From the NCBI GenBank assembly GCA_031287575.1, contig JAITSV010000059.1:1-64000 (forward strand): a DNA stretch of 64,000 bases. Direction: 5' to 3'. Under the pieces are notes generated by a model. The model was not told the DNA's origin. It did no database searches and saw only the letters and a program-made list of their open reading frames with translations. Source of the stretch: Desulfovibrio sp. Lineage in GTDB: Bacteria; Desulfobacterota; Desulfovibrionia; Desulfovibrionales; Desulfovibrionaceae. Both the position numbers and the translations under genes were made by a program. Shown one piece after another: positions 7,104-16,050 of this stretch (the stretch's first letter is position 1; each line of letters starts with the position of its first letter).

Positions 7104-9320
7104 TCACGCGGGCGGGGCGGCGTCCGCCGGGCCGTCGTTCGGGATGTCTGCCGCGTCGCGGGCGGGCAGCGGCGGGAACAGCCGTTCGGTGGGCATGGCG
7201 GGGGCGGCCTCCACCGCCACCCGGTGCGCGGCGGGCCGCCAGACGTACTGTACCCCGGTATCGGCGGGAATGGCGTCGTGCCCGCGCCCGCCAAACTGCA
7301 CCCGCACCCCGCCGTGGGTGCGGCGGCGTATGATGATGGGGCTGGTCGCCAGGTCCGCGTGGTGGCGTTTGCGGCCCAGGGCGATTTCGCCGCCCAGTTC
7401 CCGCTGGCGGGCGTCAAGCTGGCTGCGCATGTGCATCAGCGCCTCGACCAGGGTGCGGTCTTCCTCCGGCGTTTGCAGCAGCACGGCCACGTCCGGGCCG
7501 GGGGGCAGTTCCGCCGATATGCGCGCCATGCGGTCGGCCAGTTCGTCGCGCTCGCGCAGCAGGGCGTTGAGGTGCGTGGTGTCCGGCTGCACCATCAGCC
7601 GGGTGGGCACTTCCGCCACCGATCCCGCCTCGCCGATGTCGATGCCGCCGCCCGCGCGGATGACGCTGCCGATGACCACGCCGCGCCCCGGTGCCAGAAA
7701 CCGTCCGCCCGCCGTGATGCGCGACCCGGTGACCCCGGAGGGGATCACCACGTCGCCGCCCGCCGTCACCAGCGCGAAGGCGGCGTGCGCGGACACCACG
7801 TTGCCGCCCGCCTCGATGCCCGCGTCTACTACGGAAAGAGGCACGGCGGGAGTCACGGAAGGCGCACCGGACGGCGTGCCGGGGCGTTGGTCCGGAGTCG
7901 GGGGCGCGGCACCGGGTGCCGGCCGCGACGGGCTGGCCGGTGCGACGGCACTGGCGCGCATGCCCGGCGGGGGCGGCGGGACTGTCGGGGCTGTCGGGCC
8001 AGGCAGGTTCGCAGGGCCGGGCTTGTCCGTCAGACCGGCGGTGGAGGCGCCCGCCGCGCCCGTCGCGTCCACTGCGTCCATCGCGTCCACCGCATCGGTC
8101 ACGCTGCCCACGGCCTCGCGTCCGGCGCGGCCCATGACGATGCCGCCGCGCACCATCAGGTCGCCGCCGCAGCGCACCCTGGCGTTTTCCACCGCATCCT
8201 CCACCAGCACGTGGTGGCGCACGGTCAGGGTCACGCCGCTGCGCACCGAACCCCGCACATAGGCCGAGCCGTCGGGCACGGAAACGTCGCCCGTGGTCAG
8301 GTCCACGTCGCCGTCGATGACCCGCAGCGGGGTGACGGCCACCGCGCCGTGCGTAACGTCCACCAGCCCGGGGGCCGTGGCCGCGAACAGCACCGAATCG
8401 CCGTCCTCGTCCTGCCCCCGGATGCCGGGGCCGGGCGCAAGGCGCAGCGGGGCGCCGGGGCGCTGGGCCACATGTGCGCCGAACACGTCCACGCCCGGCG
8501 TGCCGGGAGTGGGCGGGTGCAGCCGGGCCACCGGCTCGCCGGGGGCCACGGTGAAGTGGGGCCAGCGGTCGGAGCAGACCACCCGCCCCTCGTCCTGTTC
8601 CAGCACGCAGGTGGCGTCGGTGGTGACCAGAAATTCCAGCCAGGCGTCGCCGCCGTGCACGGGGGGCGTGCCGTGGGCCAGCACCACCCCGGTGCGGGGC
8701 CCCAGCCGGGCGGCATCATGCAGGGCGACCTGCAAGGCGGCGGCATCCAGCGGGGGGGCGTCCGGCGCGGGGCTGATGCCAAGGCGCGTGGCCGCCGCCA
8801 GATAGGCGTCCGGACCCAGGGGGCGGTTGCGATGGTCGGTGGCGTGCACGTCGGCCAGCACGGCCAGCCCGTCCGGGCTTGCGGAGAGCAGCGGGCGCAG
8901 GGTGAGGGTGTGCGTCGTGACCGTGGTGACTGGGGTGACTGGGGTGACTGTAGTGACTGTAGTGACCGGGGCGCCGGGCGCAGCCGCGGGATTTCCGGAT
9001 GCCGCCGCAACGACCCGCTCCACGCGCTCCAGCACCCCCAGTTCGCGGGCCATCAACTCGCCGGTGACCAGGTCGATGCCAAGGGGCGCGCGGGTGTCGC
9101 CCAGGGCGGCAAAGGCCGTGCCGTCCAGCACCCGGCCCACGGCATCGCCGGGGCGCACCGGCCGGGTGGGGTCGCCATAGGGTTGCAGCAGCCCGGCAAG
9201 GTCGGCGGGCTGCACGGGCCGCCACGAGGCGGGCGGATACCCTGACGGTGGCGGGGCGGAAGCGGGAGTGGCCGTGGGGGATGCGGCAGGTTGTTCCGAC
9301 CTGGAGGCGCTGTCGGTCAT
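7104..9320 (-). CDS. FapA/DUF342 family protein (738 aa)
   Basis: The long central part contains repeated beta-helix-like strands (IDGDVDLTTGDVSVP, VRGSVRSGVTLTV, CGGDLMVRGGI, GGDVVIPSGVTGS, GGRFLAPGRGVVIGS), characteristic of DUF342/FapA. The C-terminus has a helical region with MARISAELP, again typical. Family members are described as polymerising or flagellar-assembly-related proteins. Several low-complexity inserts interrupt the fold: a Val-Thr repeat near residue 130 and an Ala/Pro/Asp-rich stretch near residues 400-490. The ATG at 9320 follows GGAG by 8 bases. It lies upstream of, and probably in one operon with, the degenerate HD-GYP regulator. Confidence 0.8.
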   Translation of the reverse strand: MTDSASRSEQPAASPTATPASAPPPSGYPPASWRPVQPADLAGLLQPYGDPTRPVRPGDAVGRVLDGTAFAALGDTRAPLGIDLVTGELMARELGVLERVERVVAAASGNPAAAPGAPVTTVTTVTPVTPVTTVTTHTLTLRPLLSASPDGLAVLADVHATDHRNRPLGPDAYLAAATRLGISPAPDAPPLDAAALQVALHDAARLGPRTGVVLAHGTPPVHGGDAWLEFLVTTDATCVLEQDEGRVVCSDRWPHFTVAPGEPVARLHPPTPGTPGVDVFGAHVAQRPGAPLRLAPGPGIRGQDEDGDSVLFAATAPGLVDVTHGAVAVTPLRVIDGDVDLTTGDVSVPDGSAYVRGSVRSGVTLTVRHHVLVEDAVENARVRCGGDLMVRGGIVMGRAGREAVGSVTDAVDAMDAVDATGAAGASTAGLTDKPGPANLPGPTAPTVPPPPPGMRASAVAPASPSRPAPGAAPPTPDQRPGTPSGAPSVTPAVPLSVVDAGIEAGGNVVSAHAAFALVTAGGDVVIPSGVTGSRITAGGRFLAPGRGVVIGSVIRAGGGIDIGEAGSVAEVPTRLMVQPDTTHLNALLRERDELADRMARISAELPPGPDVAVLLQTPEEDRTLVEALMHMRSQLDARQRELGGEIALGRKRHHADLATSPIIIRRRTHGGVRVQFGGRGHDAIPADTGVQYVWRPAAHRVAVEAAPAMPTERLFPPLPARDAADIPNDGPADAAPPA

Positions 9321-9573
9321 GGGAACTCCGGGGATTGCTCCGGTAGCTGTGCGGCGGCTGGCGTGAGGGCACCGGCCAGCCGGTGCATGGCGTCGGGCCG
9401 GGACACGGCTGTGGATGCATGCGTGGGTCTGCATCAGCATAGCATTACCGATGGCGCGTTGTCAGTCCCCCGGCGGCAGGGCGCCTTTCACCGTGGCATT
9501 GCCGTCGGGCGGGACATGCCGGCGCCGGGTGCGCCATGTACGCCGGGTGCGCGGATGCGCGAGGCAAAGGCGA

Positions 9574-9603
9574 ACGGGCCGGAAGGTGCCCCCTCCGGCC
9601 CGT
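9574..9603 (-). terminator. Terminator hairpin after the chemoreceptor gene
   Basis: Arms ACGGGCCGGA and TCCGGCCCGT form a 10-bp stem about 40 bases beyond the chemoreceptor stop. On the minus strand it is followed by TCGCCTTTGCC, only weakly T-rich. The rest of the 323-base gap 9321-9643 shows no gene. Confidence 0.55.
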
Positions 9604-9643
9604 GATGTCTTTACATGGGCATGGGTCGTGGAATGCCGAGCGG

Positions 9644-11467
9644 TTACGCGGCTTCCTTCTTCATGCCCTCGATCAGGCGGCGCAGTTCGGCGGCCTGGTC
9701 GGCCAGGTTGCGCAGGTCGGTGTTGGTGGCGTTGACCAGCGTGCCGTTTTCGCGGGCGATGCGGTCGATTTCCTCCACCGAGCGGGTGATCTGTTCGCTG
9801 GCGGCGGACTGTTCCTCCGCCGCCGTGGCGATGGCCTGCACCTGACCGGCGGCGTCGTGGGCCATGGTCACGATCTGCTGCAACAACTCGCCCGAACTGC
9901 TGGAAAGGCGCGCCGCGCCGTCGATGGCGTTGACCGCGTCGTCCATGCCCGTGACGTTGGTGCGGGCCAGGTCCTGGATGGCCTTGATGGAATCGCCCAC
10001 TTCCTTGGTGGCGCCCATGGTCTTTTCGGCCAGCTTGCGCACTTCGTCGGCGACGACGGCGAAGCCGCGCCCGGCGTCGCCGGCGCGGGCGGCCTCGATG
10101 GCGGCGTTCAGCGCCAGCAGGTTGGTCTGGTCGGCGATGTCGTTGATCACGTTCATCACGTGGCCGATGGCCTCGGACTGCTGCCCCAGGCGGTGCATGT
10201 TGTCCTTGAGGTTGCTGGCCAGGTTCTTCAGGTCCTGCATGGCCTTCACGGTCTGGCCGACCATGCCCGAGCCCTCGTCGGCCTTGGTGCGCGAAGCCTC
10301 GGTCTGGTCGGCGGCGCGCCCTGCGTTGCGCGCCACTTCCAGCACGGTGGCGTTCATTTCTTCCATGGCCGTGGCCGTCTCGTTGATGCGGGCCATCTGG
10401 GTGTCGGTGCCCCGGCTGATTTCCTCGGACCGGCGCGAGATGTCGTCCGCCGCGTGGTCGATGACGCGCACCACGCCTTCCAGCCGTTCGGCGGCGGTAA
10501 GGATGCCTTCCTTGGTGGCTACTGCGGCCTTGGCCATGGCCTCTTCCGCCTGCTGGGCGGACGCGCGCGCGGCGTCGGCCTGGCGGCCCGCCTCGCGCTG
10601 CTTTTCGGTGATGTCGGCGATGTTGTTCTTGAGCGTGGTGACCATGGTGTTCAGCGCGGCCTGCAGGGCGGATACCTCGTCGCGGCCCTTGGCCTCTATG
10701 CGTATCTCCAGGTTGCCTTCGGCCACGGCCTGGGCCGCCGCCGTGGCTTCACGCAACGGACGCACGATGGACGCGATGAGCATGATACACACGGGTATGA
10801 CGACCAGAAGCAGGATCGCCGTCATGACCGAAAGCTGCCAGGTCAGGGCCTTGTTGGACAGCCCTTCGAGGTTGGCGTTGATGGCGGCCTTGGCCTCGTC
10901 GATGTTGTCGATGTACACCCCGGTGCCGATCCAGAACCTGGTGCCGGGAATCATTTCGGAATAGGCCAGCTTGGGCTGGTCGCCCTTGCCCGGCTTCGGG
11001 AAGATGTACTCGACGAACCCCCCTCCGGATGACGCGCGCTGCGCCAGTTCGCGTACGAAGTAGACCCCGTTCTTGTCCTTGTTCTCGGACAGGTCCTTGC
11101 CCTGCACGCTCTTGTTGGGGGGCAGGGCCACGTTGGTGGTGCCCTGGTAGACGAAGTAGTACCCGGACTGGTCCTTTTCGAAGCGGATGGTGTCGATGGC
11201 CTTGCGCACCATTTCGATACGGGCCGCCTCGCCCGGCCCGGCGGGCACGTCGGCCAGCAACTGGCCCAGGGCCAGGGCCACGGAGTGGGTGGCCACCTGC
11301 AACTTGGCCTTTTCCTCTTCCAGCATCACCTGCTGGGTCTCGGTGACGCCGTGGTCCTTCACCGTGTCGATGGTGGCCACGAAGCCGCCCACCACGCCGG
11401 TGACGAACAGCACCATGAAGACGAGCAGCGCGATGACGCGCGCGCCGATGGAGAAATTCCTGAACAT
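9644..11467 (-). CDS. Methyl-accepting chemotaxis protein with sCache-type sensor (607 aa)
   Basis: The protein has a membrane helix at residues 8-30 and a periplasmic single-Cache-like region (residues 80-190, with [21 protein letters not shown] and [15 protein letters not shown]). A second membrane helix follows at 211-235, then a HAMP domain (236-288) and a cytoplasmic signalling domain with the conserved hairpin tip [20 protein letters not shown]. It would sense a small, possibly carboxylate, ligand and signal to CheA/CheW at the cell pole. There is no C-terminal NWETF-type tether for CheR. ATG 11467 is preceded by AAGGGGG; an upstream extension to 11578 was rejected because it lacks such a site and the membrane helix starts only after this ATG. 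Confidence 0.93.
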   Translation of the reverse strand: MFRNFSIGARVIALLVFMVLFVTGVVGGFVATIDTVKDHGVTETQQVMLEEEKAKLQVATHSVALALGQLLADVPAGPGEAARIEMVRKAIDTIRFEKDQSGYYFVYQGTTNVALPPNKSVQGKDLSENKDKNGVYFVRELAQRASSGGGFVEYIFPKPGKGDQPKLAYSEMIPGTRFWIGTGVYIDNIDEAKAAINANLEGLSNKALTWQLSVMTAILLLVVIPVCIMLIASIVRPLREATAAAQAVAEGNLEIRIEAKGRDEVSALQAALNTMVTTLKNNIADITEKQREAGRQADAARASAQQAEEAMAKAAVATKEGILTAAERLEGVVRVIDHAADDISRRSEEISRGTDTQMARINETATAMEEMNATVLEVARNAGRAADQTEASRTKADEGSGMVGQTVKAMQDLKNLASNLKDNMHRLGQQSEAIGHVMNVINDIADQTNLLALNAAIEAARAGDAGRGFAVVADEVRKLAEKTMGATKEVGDSIKAIQDLARTNVTGMDDAVNAIDGAARLSSSSGELLQQIVTMAHDAAGQVQAIATAAEEQSAASEQITRSVEEIDRIARENGTLVNATNTDLRNLADQAAELRRLIEGMKKEAA

Positions 11468-11632
11468 GCGATCCCCCTTGAGTGTTCGCACGAGTCGCCT
11501 GCCGTCGGTGTGCCTGCCGCGGACCAGCTCCCGGATACTGGTTTGGAACAATACTATACGGATGTGATACTCTTGCAAAGGGTGTTAGCGAATTTGCCCG
11601 GTAAACGCGGCTGCCTTGTCGGGGTGTTCGGA

Positions 11633-11670
11633 ACGCAAAGGGCCGCCCCCGCAAATGCGGGAACGGCCCC
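11633..11670 (-). terminator. Terminator at the 3' end of the lactate-utilisation gene cluster
   Basis: On the minus strand GGGCCG-TT-CCCGC pairs with GCGGG-GG-CGGCCC across an ATTT loop, 30 bases after the lutB stop. It is followed by CTTTGCG. Position and structure fit a rho-independent terminator of the operon. Confidence 0.7.
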
Positions 11671-11700
11671 CCTTATGTCACCTGTCGGCGGAAATCACGC

Positions 11701-13851
11701 TTACTTCAGGTTTTCCGCCAGAAGTTCGGCGATGTGGCCGACCTTCATGCGGCTGCCGCGCTTTTCGGCGCCGCCGCGAATCTGCATGATGCAGCCGGGG
11801 CAGTCGGCCACCATGCGGGTGGCGCCGGTGGCTTCGGCGTTGTTCAGCTTCTTGTCCAGCAGTTCCTTGGACAGTTCCGGGAACTTCATGGAGAAGGTGC
11901 CGCCAAAGCCGCAGCACACCGCTTCTTCCTGGGCCGGGCAGTATTCCGAGCCGGAAGAGGCGATGAGCGCGCGGGGCTGTTCCACCACGCCAAGGCCACG
12001 GCACAGGTGGCACGAGGAATGGTAGGCCACCTTCTCGCCCTTGCCCTTGAAGTCGTCGGCGGTCATGCCGAGCACGTCATGGACGAAGGAGCTGAAGTCG
12101 ATGACCTTGGAGGCGAACAGCTTCACCTTGCCCGTCATGTCGGCCTGCCCCGCCAGGATGTTGGGGTAGCCTTCCTTCAGGTGCGAGGCGCACGAGGCGC
12201 ACAGGGTGAGGATGTAGTCGTACTTGGCCGCGTCGAACGCCATGACGTTCTGGCGCGCCACGTCGATGGTGGCCTGGCGTTCGGCCATCATCTGCACGGG
12301 CAGGCCGCAGCAGCTCTGGTCCATGGGGAAGTCCATCTCCACCCCGCGCGAGGCCAGCACCTTGACGGCGGCCTTCATCTGCTCGGGGTAGACGAAGTCC
12401 TGCACGCAGCCGGAGAACAGGGCCACGCGCAGCTTGGCGTTGCTGACGCGGGGACGGATGGTTTCCCATTCGTCGCGGAAGGCCTTGTCCGCGATGGCGG
12501 GCAGCGCGCGGAACCCGTGGTCCTTCATGAATATCTGCGGCAGATGGCGCAGATACGGGGTGCCGCCGGTAACCGGCTTCTGGGCGTACTTGCCGAAGCG
12601 CAGCAGGGTGTGGAACAGCTTGCGGTTCTTCAGCACCTTGCCGAGCAGGGTGGCTTCCACGGGGGCGCCGTCCTCTTCGCTGAGGCGGGCACGGATTTCC
12701 TTGATCAGGCGGGGCAGGTCGATGCCACCCGCGCAGATGCTCTTGCACGATTCGCAGTTGATGCAGTTCTGCACCAGGTTGCGGGCCTTGTCCTTGCCGT
12801 GGAAGAAGTAGGTGAGGATGAGGCCGATGGCGCCGATGTAGATGTGGCCCATCTTGTGGCCGCCCACCAGGCGGTACACCGGGCACACGTTGGCGCACGC
12901 GCCGCAGCGCACGCAGCGCATCACCTGCGAGAACAGCGGGTCCTGGGCCAGGGCGCGGCGGCCGTTGTCCAGGAACACGATGTGCATTTCCTTCTTTTCG
13001 TCGGCAGCGGCCTTGCACTCGTTGGCACCGGTGATCCAGGTGACGTACGAGGTGATGGCCTGGCCGGTGGCGTTGCGGGGCAGCACGCGCAGCGACTTCA
13101 GGGCGTCGTTCAGGCTGGGGGTCAGCTTGTCCAGGCCGCACAGGGCCACGTGCACGCGGGGCAGCGTGGTGACGAGGCGCGCGTTGCCTTCGTTGGTGAC
13201 CAGGCCGATGGTGCCCGATTCCGCGATGGCGAAGTTGGCGCCCGAGATGCCCATGTCGGCGGTGGCGAAGTGCTGGCGCAGTTCGCGGCGGGCCACCTTG
13301 ACCAGGCGCTGGATGTCCACTTCCTGCTTCTGCTTGGTCACCTCGGAGAAGAGGTCGGCCACCTGGTAGCGCGAAAGGTGGATGGCGGGCATGACCATGT
13401 GGGTCGGCCCTTCGTGGCGCAGCTGGATGATCCATTCGCCAAGGTCGGTCTCGATCACTTCAAGGCCGTCGTCCTCCAGGCGGTGGTTGAGCAGCGTTTC
13501 TTCCGCCGTCATGGACTTGGACTTGACGATCTTCTTGCAGTTCGAGTTCTTGGCGATGCGCGCGATGATCTCGTTGGCCTCGGCGGCATCCTTGGCCATG
13601 TGCACCTTGACGCCGCGCTTTTCGGCCTCTGCCTTGAACTGGGCGTACAGGGCGTCCATGTTGCGGGCAGCGGCGTCCTTGGCGGCGGCCACTTCGGCGA
13701 TCATGGCCTTTTCGTCCAGCCCGCGGAAGGCGTTGGCGCGGCCCACGGGGTAGGCCGTGGCGAACTTGTCCATGGCCTCGCGCAGAAACTCGTTGTCGAG
13801 GGATTCGCGCAGTTCCTTGCGGTATTCTTTCAGGGTCTTGGCGGTTTGCAT
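11701..13851 (-). CDS. LutB-LutA type fusion: LUD domain plus Fe-S and CCG domains (716 aa), lactate oxidation
   Basis: Residues 1-310 form a LutB/LldF-type LUD domain (ANFAIAESGTIGLVTNEGNARL). Two ferredoxin motifs follow, CVRCGACANVCP and CINCESCKSIC. The C-terminal part has two CCG domains (FSGCVQDF...SCCGLPV and SSCHLC...VCCGFGG), as in LutA/LldE, so functions that are separate proteins in Bacillus LutABC are fused. By family it takes part in electron transfer from lactate in the LutABC-type L-lactate dehydrogenase, on the cytoplasmic side. It corresponds in order and size to the last gene of the D. vulgaris lactate operon. It is 4 bases downstream of lutC. Confidence 0.92.
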   Translation of the reverse strand: MQTAKTLKEYRKELRESLDNEFLREAMDKFATAYPVGRANAFRGLDEKAMIAEVAAAKDAAARNMDALYAQFKAEAEKRGVKVHMAKDAAEANEIIARIAKNSNCKKIVKSKSMTAEETLLNHRLEDDGLEVIETDLGEWIIQLRHEGPTHMVMPAIHLSRYQVADLFSEVTKQKQEVDIQRLVKVARRELRQHFATADMGISGANFAIAESGTIGLVTNEGNARLVTTLPRVHVALCGLDKLTPSLNDALKSLRVLPRNATGQAITSYVTWITGANECKAAADEKKEMHIVFLDNGRRALAQDPLFSQVMRCVRCGACANVCPVYRLVGGHKMGHIYIGAIGLILTYFFHGKDKARNLVQNCINCESCKSICAGGIDLPRLIKEIRARLSEEDGAPVEATLLGKVLKNRKLFHTLLRFGKYAQKPVTGGTPYLRHLPQIFMKDHGFRALPAIADKAFRDEWETIRPRVSNAKLRVALFSGCVQDFVYPEQMKAAVKVLASRGVEMDFPMDQSCCGLPVQMMAERQATIDVARQNVMAFDAAKYDYILTLCASCASHLKEGYPNILAGQADMTGKVKLFASKVIDFSSFVHDVLGMTADDFKGKGEKVAYHSSCHLCRGLGVVEQPRALIASSGSEYCPAQEEAVCCGFGGTFSMKFPELSKELLDKKLNNAEATGATRMVADCPGCIMQIRGGAEKRGSRMKVGHIAELLAENLK

Positions 13852-13855
13852 CAGA

Positions 13856-14485
13856 CTAGTCCTCCAGCATCAGGATGTGCAGTTCCAGCGGACCGTGCAC
13901 GCCGATGGCCAGCACGCGCTCGATGTCGGCGGTACGGCTGGGCCCGGTGACGAACGCGGTGTAACGCGGCGTGCCGGTGTTGATCAGCGCGTTGACGTCC
14001 CGCTCGGCGTCGAAGGCCGTGGCCTTGATGCGCGACTTGGGCAGGATCGCCATGTGGATCTCGCTGATCATGGAGGACAGGCGCAGTTCCTCGCTGGTGG
14101 AGTCGATGACGCAGGTGCCGGTTTCGGCGATGGCCATGTCGGCATGGGCCACGCCGATGTCGATGCCCGCGAGATGGGCGCGCATGCCTTCACGGATGCA
14201 CGTGATCCCGCGCTCGGCGCACAGGGCCGAGAAGACGGCGTATTCGTCGTCGGAAAGGTTGGGTGCGGCGACGATCTTTTCCTGCTTGGTTTCGCACAGG
14301 GCCTCGGCCTTGTCCGAAAGCTTTTCCTCGCAGCCGGAAACCAGCAGCTGGCAGGCTTCCTTCTTGTCACAGACGTCGAGGGCGTAGGCGAAGGCCTCTT
14401 TCAGGTCCTTCAGTTCCACCACGGTGGCGCCGACCGCCTCGGCTTTCTCACGCATGAGCCGGGCAAGGTCATTGGTAGCACTCAT
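13856..14485 (-). CDS. lutC: LutC-type LUD domain protein of lactate oxidation (209 aa)
   Basis: A compact LUD domain is visible from MRAHLAGIDIGVAHADMAIAE through TGTCVIDSTSEELRLSSMIS to the C-terminal YTAFVTGPSRTADIE block, which is diagnostic for LutC/YkgG-like proteins. It lacks Fe-S motifs. In the known LutABC system this protein is required for L-lactate oxidation together with the Fe-S subunits. The stop is 4 bases from the start of the LutB-LutA fusion, indicating translational coupling. A 136-base gap separates it from the upstream BioD/DRTGG gene. Confidence 0.92.
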   Translation of the reverse strand: MSATNDLARLMREKAEAVGATVVELKDLKEAFAYALDVCDKKEACQLLVSGCEEKLSDKAEALCETKQEKIVAAPNLSDDEYAVFSALCAERGITCIREGMRAHLAGIDIGVAHADMAIAETGTCVIDSTSEELRLSSMISEIHMAILPKSRIKATAFDAERDVNALINTGTPRYTAFVTGPSRTADIERVLAIGVHGPLELHILMLED

Positions 14486-14621
14486 CAGTACTCTCCCTTT
14501 GAAACGGATTTACTGTGCAACGCGCCCTTCGGCGCATGACGGCGAAACGCGGTTTCGCCCGCGCCTGCGGGGCGGACGGCGCATGCGCGCCGCCAGGGCA
14601 TTTCTCCCATGTCGAAATGCC

Positions 14622-15683
14622 CTACTGGATGCCGAGTTGCGCCGTCAGCCGCGCAAGGTCCAGGGCATGCGCCACGAGGTCGGCCCCGCGGCGTATCTTG
14701 ACCAGTTCGCGCAGCTTCTGGCTGTTCAGGATCTCTTCCATCTTCCGGGCCACGGTGTACGTGTCCTCGCGGACCACGACCACCGGAACCCCCAGCGCCT
14801 CTGACCTGGCGCGTATGATCTCATCGGGGGGGATGTTTCCGGTCAGGACCAGGCAAGGGCACTGCCCCTCCAGTGCGACGAGTTGCAGGTCCGTCCGGTC
14901 TCCTCCCACGATGGTTGCGCAGTTGGCGTGCCGCCGAAAGTGCGCCATGAAGTTCTCCACCTGCATGGTGCCGATGAGGAACCCATCCACGATGCGGCTG
15001 GCCCGCGCCGTGCCCGAGACCATGCGACCGCCCAGGCGGTGCGCCAGCTCCGACACCTTGATGGCGTTGAGGAGCGGGTCGTTGGGCACGATGCCGAGCA
15101 CGGGCACGCCCCGTTCCGCCAGGAACGGGACAAGCACCTCTTCGGCGTCGCGCAGGTAGCTTTCGGGCACGTCGTTGTACAGGACGCCCGCAAGGGCGTC
15201 TCCCAGCAGTTCCTTTGCGTACAGGATGGCATCGTAGTCGATGCCGTGGGCATACCGTTCCACCAGCAGCACCTTGAGATCGAGCCGCCGGACGACCGAA
15301 GGGCCGTCCACGCCGCGCGCCTTGCCGGTGGTCAGGAATGCGCCGGCACCGCCCACCAGCATGGTGTCGTGCCCGCGCGACAGCGCCCCGTAGGCAGAGG
15401 CCACGCGCTCCAGCGCGTTGCCCCCCGACAGGGCGGCCGCCCGGATGTTGCCGGGCATGATCACGGGGGTGAGCACTTCGGGCGGGGCGGAAAGCCCCAG
15501 CACCTCCTGCACCAGCAGGGCGTCCTCGTCGCCGGTCTGTTCGTCCACGGTGCGGGGCAACGTTCCCAGAGGCTTCATGAAGCCAACGTTGCGTCCGGTC
15601 TGCCGCAGCGCAAGACCAAGCGCCATGCAGACAAGGTTCTTGCCTGCCCGAGCCGCCGTAGATCCGATGTAGATGCCCACCAT
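14622..15683 (-). CDS. BioD-like P-loop/DRTGG domain protein, Pta N-terminal paralogue (353 aa)
   Basis: The N-terminus (VGIYIGSTAARAGKNLVCMALG) is a BioD/CobQ-like nucleotide-binding domain with a degenerate P-loop. The C-terminal third (MQVENFMAHFRRHANCATIVGG-DRTDLQ, LTGNIPPDEIIRARSEALGVPVV) is a DRTGG domain. The same two domains make up the N-terminal regulatory half of the full-length Pta encoded upstream, but the catalytic phosphotransacetylase domain is absent here. Annotated relatives are called phosphotransacetylase-family proteins. A plausible role is regulation of Pta or acetyl-phosphate metabolism, which is an inference from context. The start at ATG 15683 is supported by the domain boundary; its ribosome-binding site is weak. 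Confidence 0.85.
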   Translation of the reverse strand: MVGIYIGSTAARAGKNLVCMALGLALRQTGRNVGFMKPLGTLPRTVDEQTGDEDALLVQEVLGLSAPPEVLTPVIMPGNIRAAALSGGNALERVASAYGALSRGHDTMLVGGAGAFLTTGKARGVDGPSVVRRLDLKVLLVERYAHGIDYDAILYAKELLGDALAGVLYNDVPESYLRDAEEVLVPFLAERGVPVLGIVPNDPLLNAIKVSELAHRLGGRMVSGTARASRIVDGFLIGTMQVENFMAHFRRHANCATIVGGDRTDLQLVALEGQCPCLVLTGNIPPDEIIRARSEALGVPVVVVREDTYTVARKMEEILNSQKLRELVKIRRGADLVAHALDLARLTAQLGIQ

Positions 15684-16050
15684 GTCCGTATGTCCGTTGT
15701 ACGCAAGGCCGTGGGATGGTCCGTGGGATGGGGGGATGCCCTGGGCCGTGGCCGCGGGCGGTGCCCCCGTTTTCTCCGGGCGTGGCCCGGAGAAACCCCG
15801 CCGCACGGTCCGGAAACCGATCCGGGCGGCGGGGTGTGCAGTCTTGTCGATCAGGGCCTGTTGTCGCCATGAGGATTTTTGTTCTCTGCCAAGGGAGAAC
15901 CGCTTTTTATGGAGGGCGTGCCGCAGCCGTTAGGTGAGCGGAGCGAACCTTACGGATGAGGACCGCAGAGCGTACTCTTGTGGTATTCAGCCGGAATAAA
16001 AAGCTGTTCTGACGAAGGCAGAGGGCAGAAGGCCCATGGCGGCGGCAGGC
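15684..16050. other. Intergenic spacer between ackA and the BioD/DRTGG gene
   Basis: This 367-base spacer contains a REP-like hairpin (15927-15955) and, on the minus strand, a short GCTTTTTATT run that is not preceded by a strong hairpin. No ORF with a ribosome-binding site was found. It is long for an operon gap, so a promoter or processing site could be present. Confidence 0.5.
15927..15955. repeat. REP-like palindromic element, copy 2
   Basis: CCGTTAGGT and ACCTTACGG flank an 11-base loop. It matches the minus-strand reading of the copy at 5831-5858 with the shared GCAGCCGTTAGG lead and GGATG end. The stem shows a compensating T-A for C-G exchange relative to the first copy. Confidence 0.55.
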
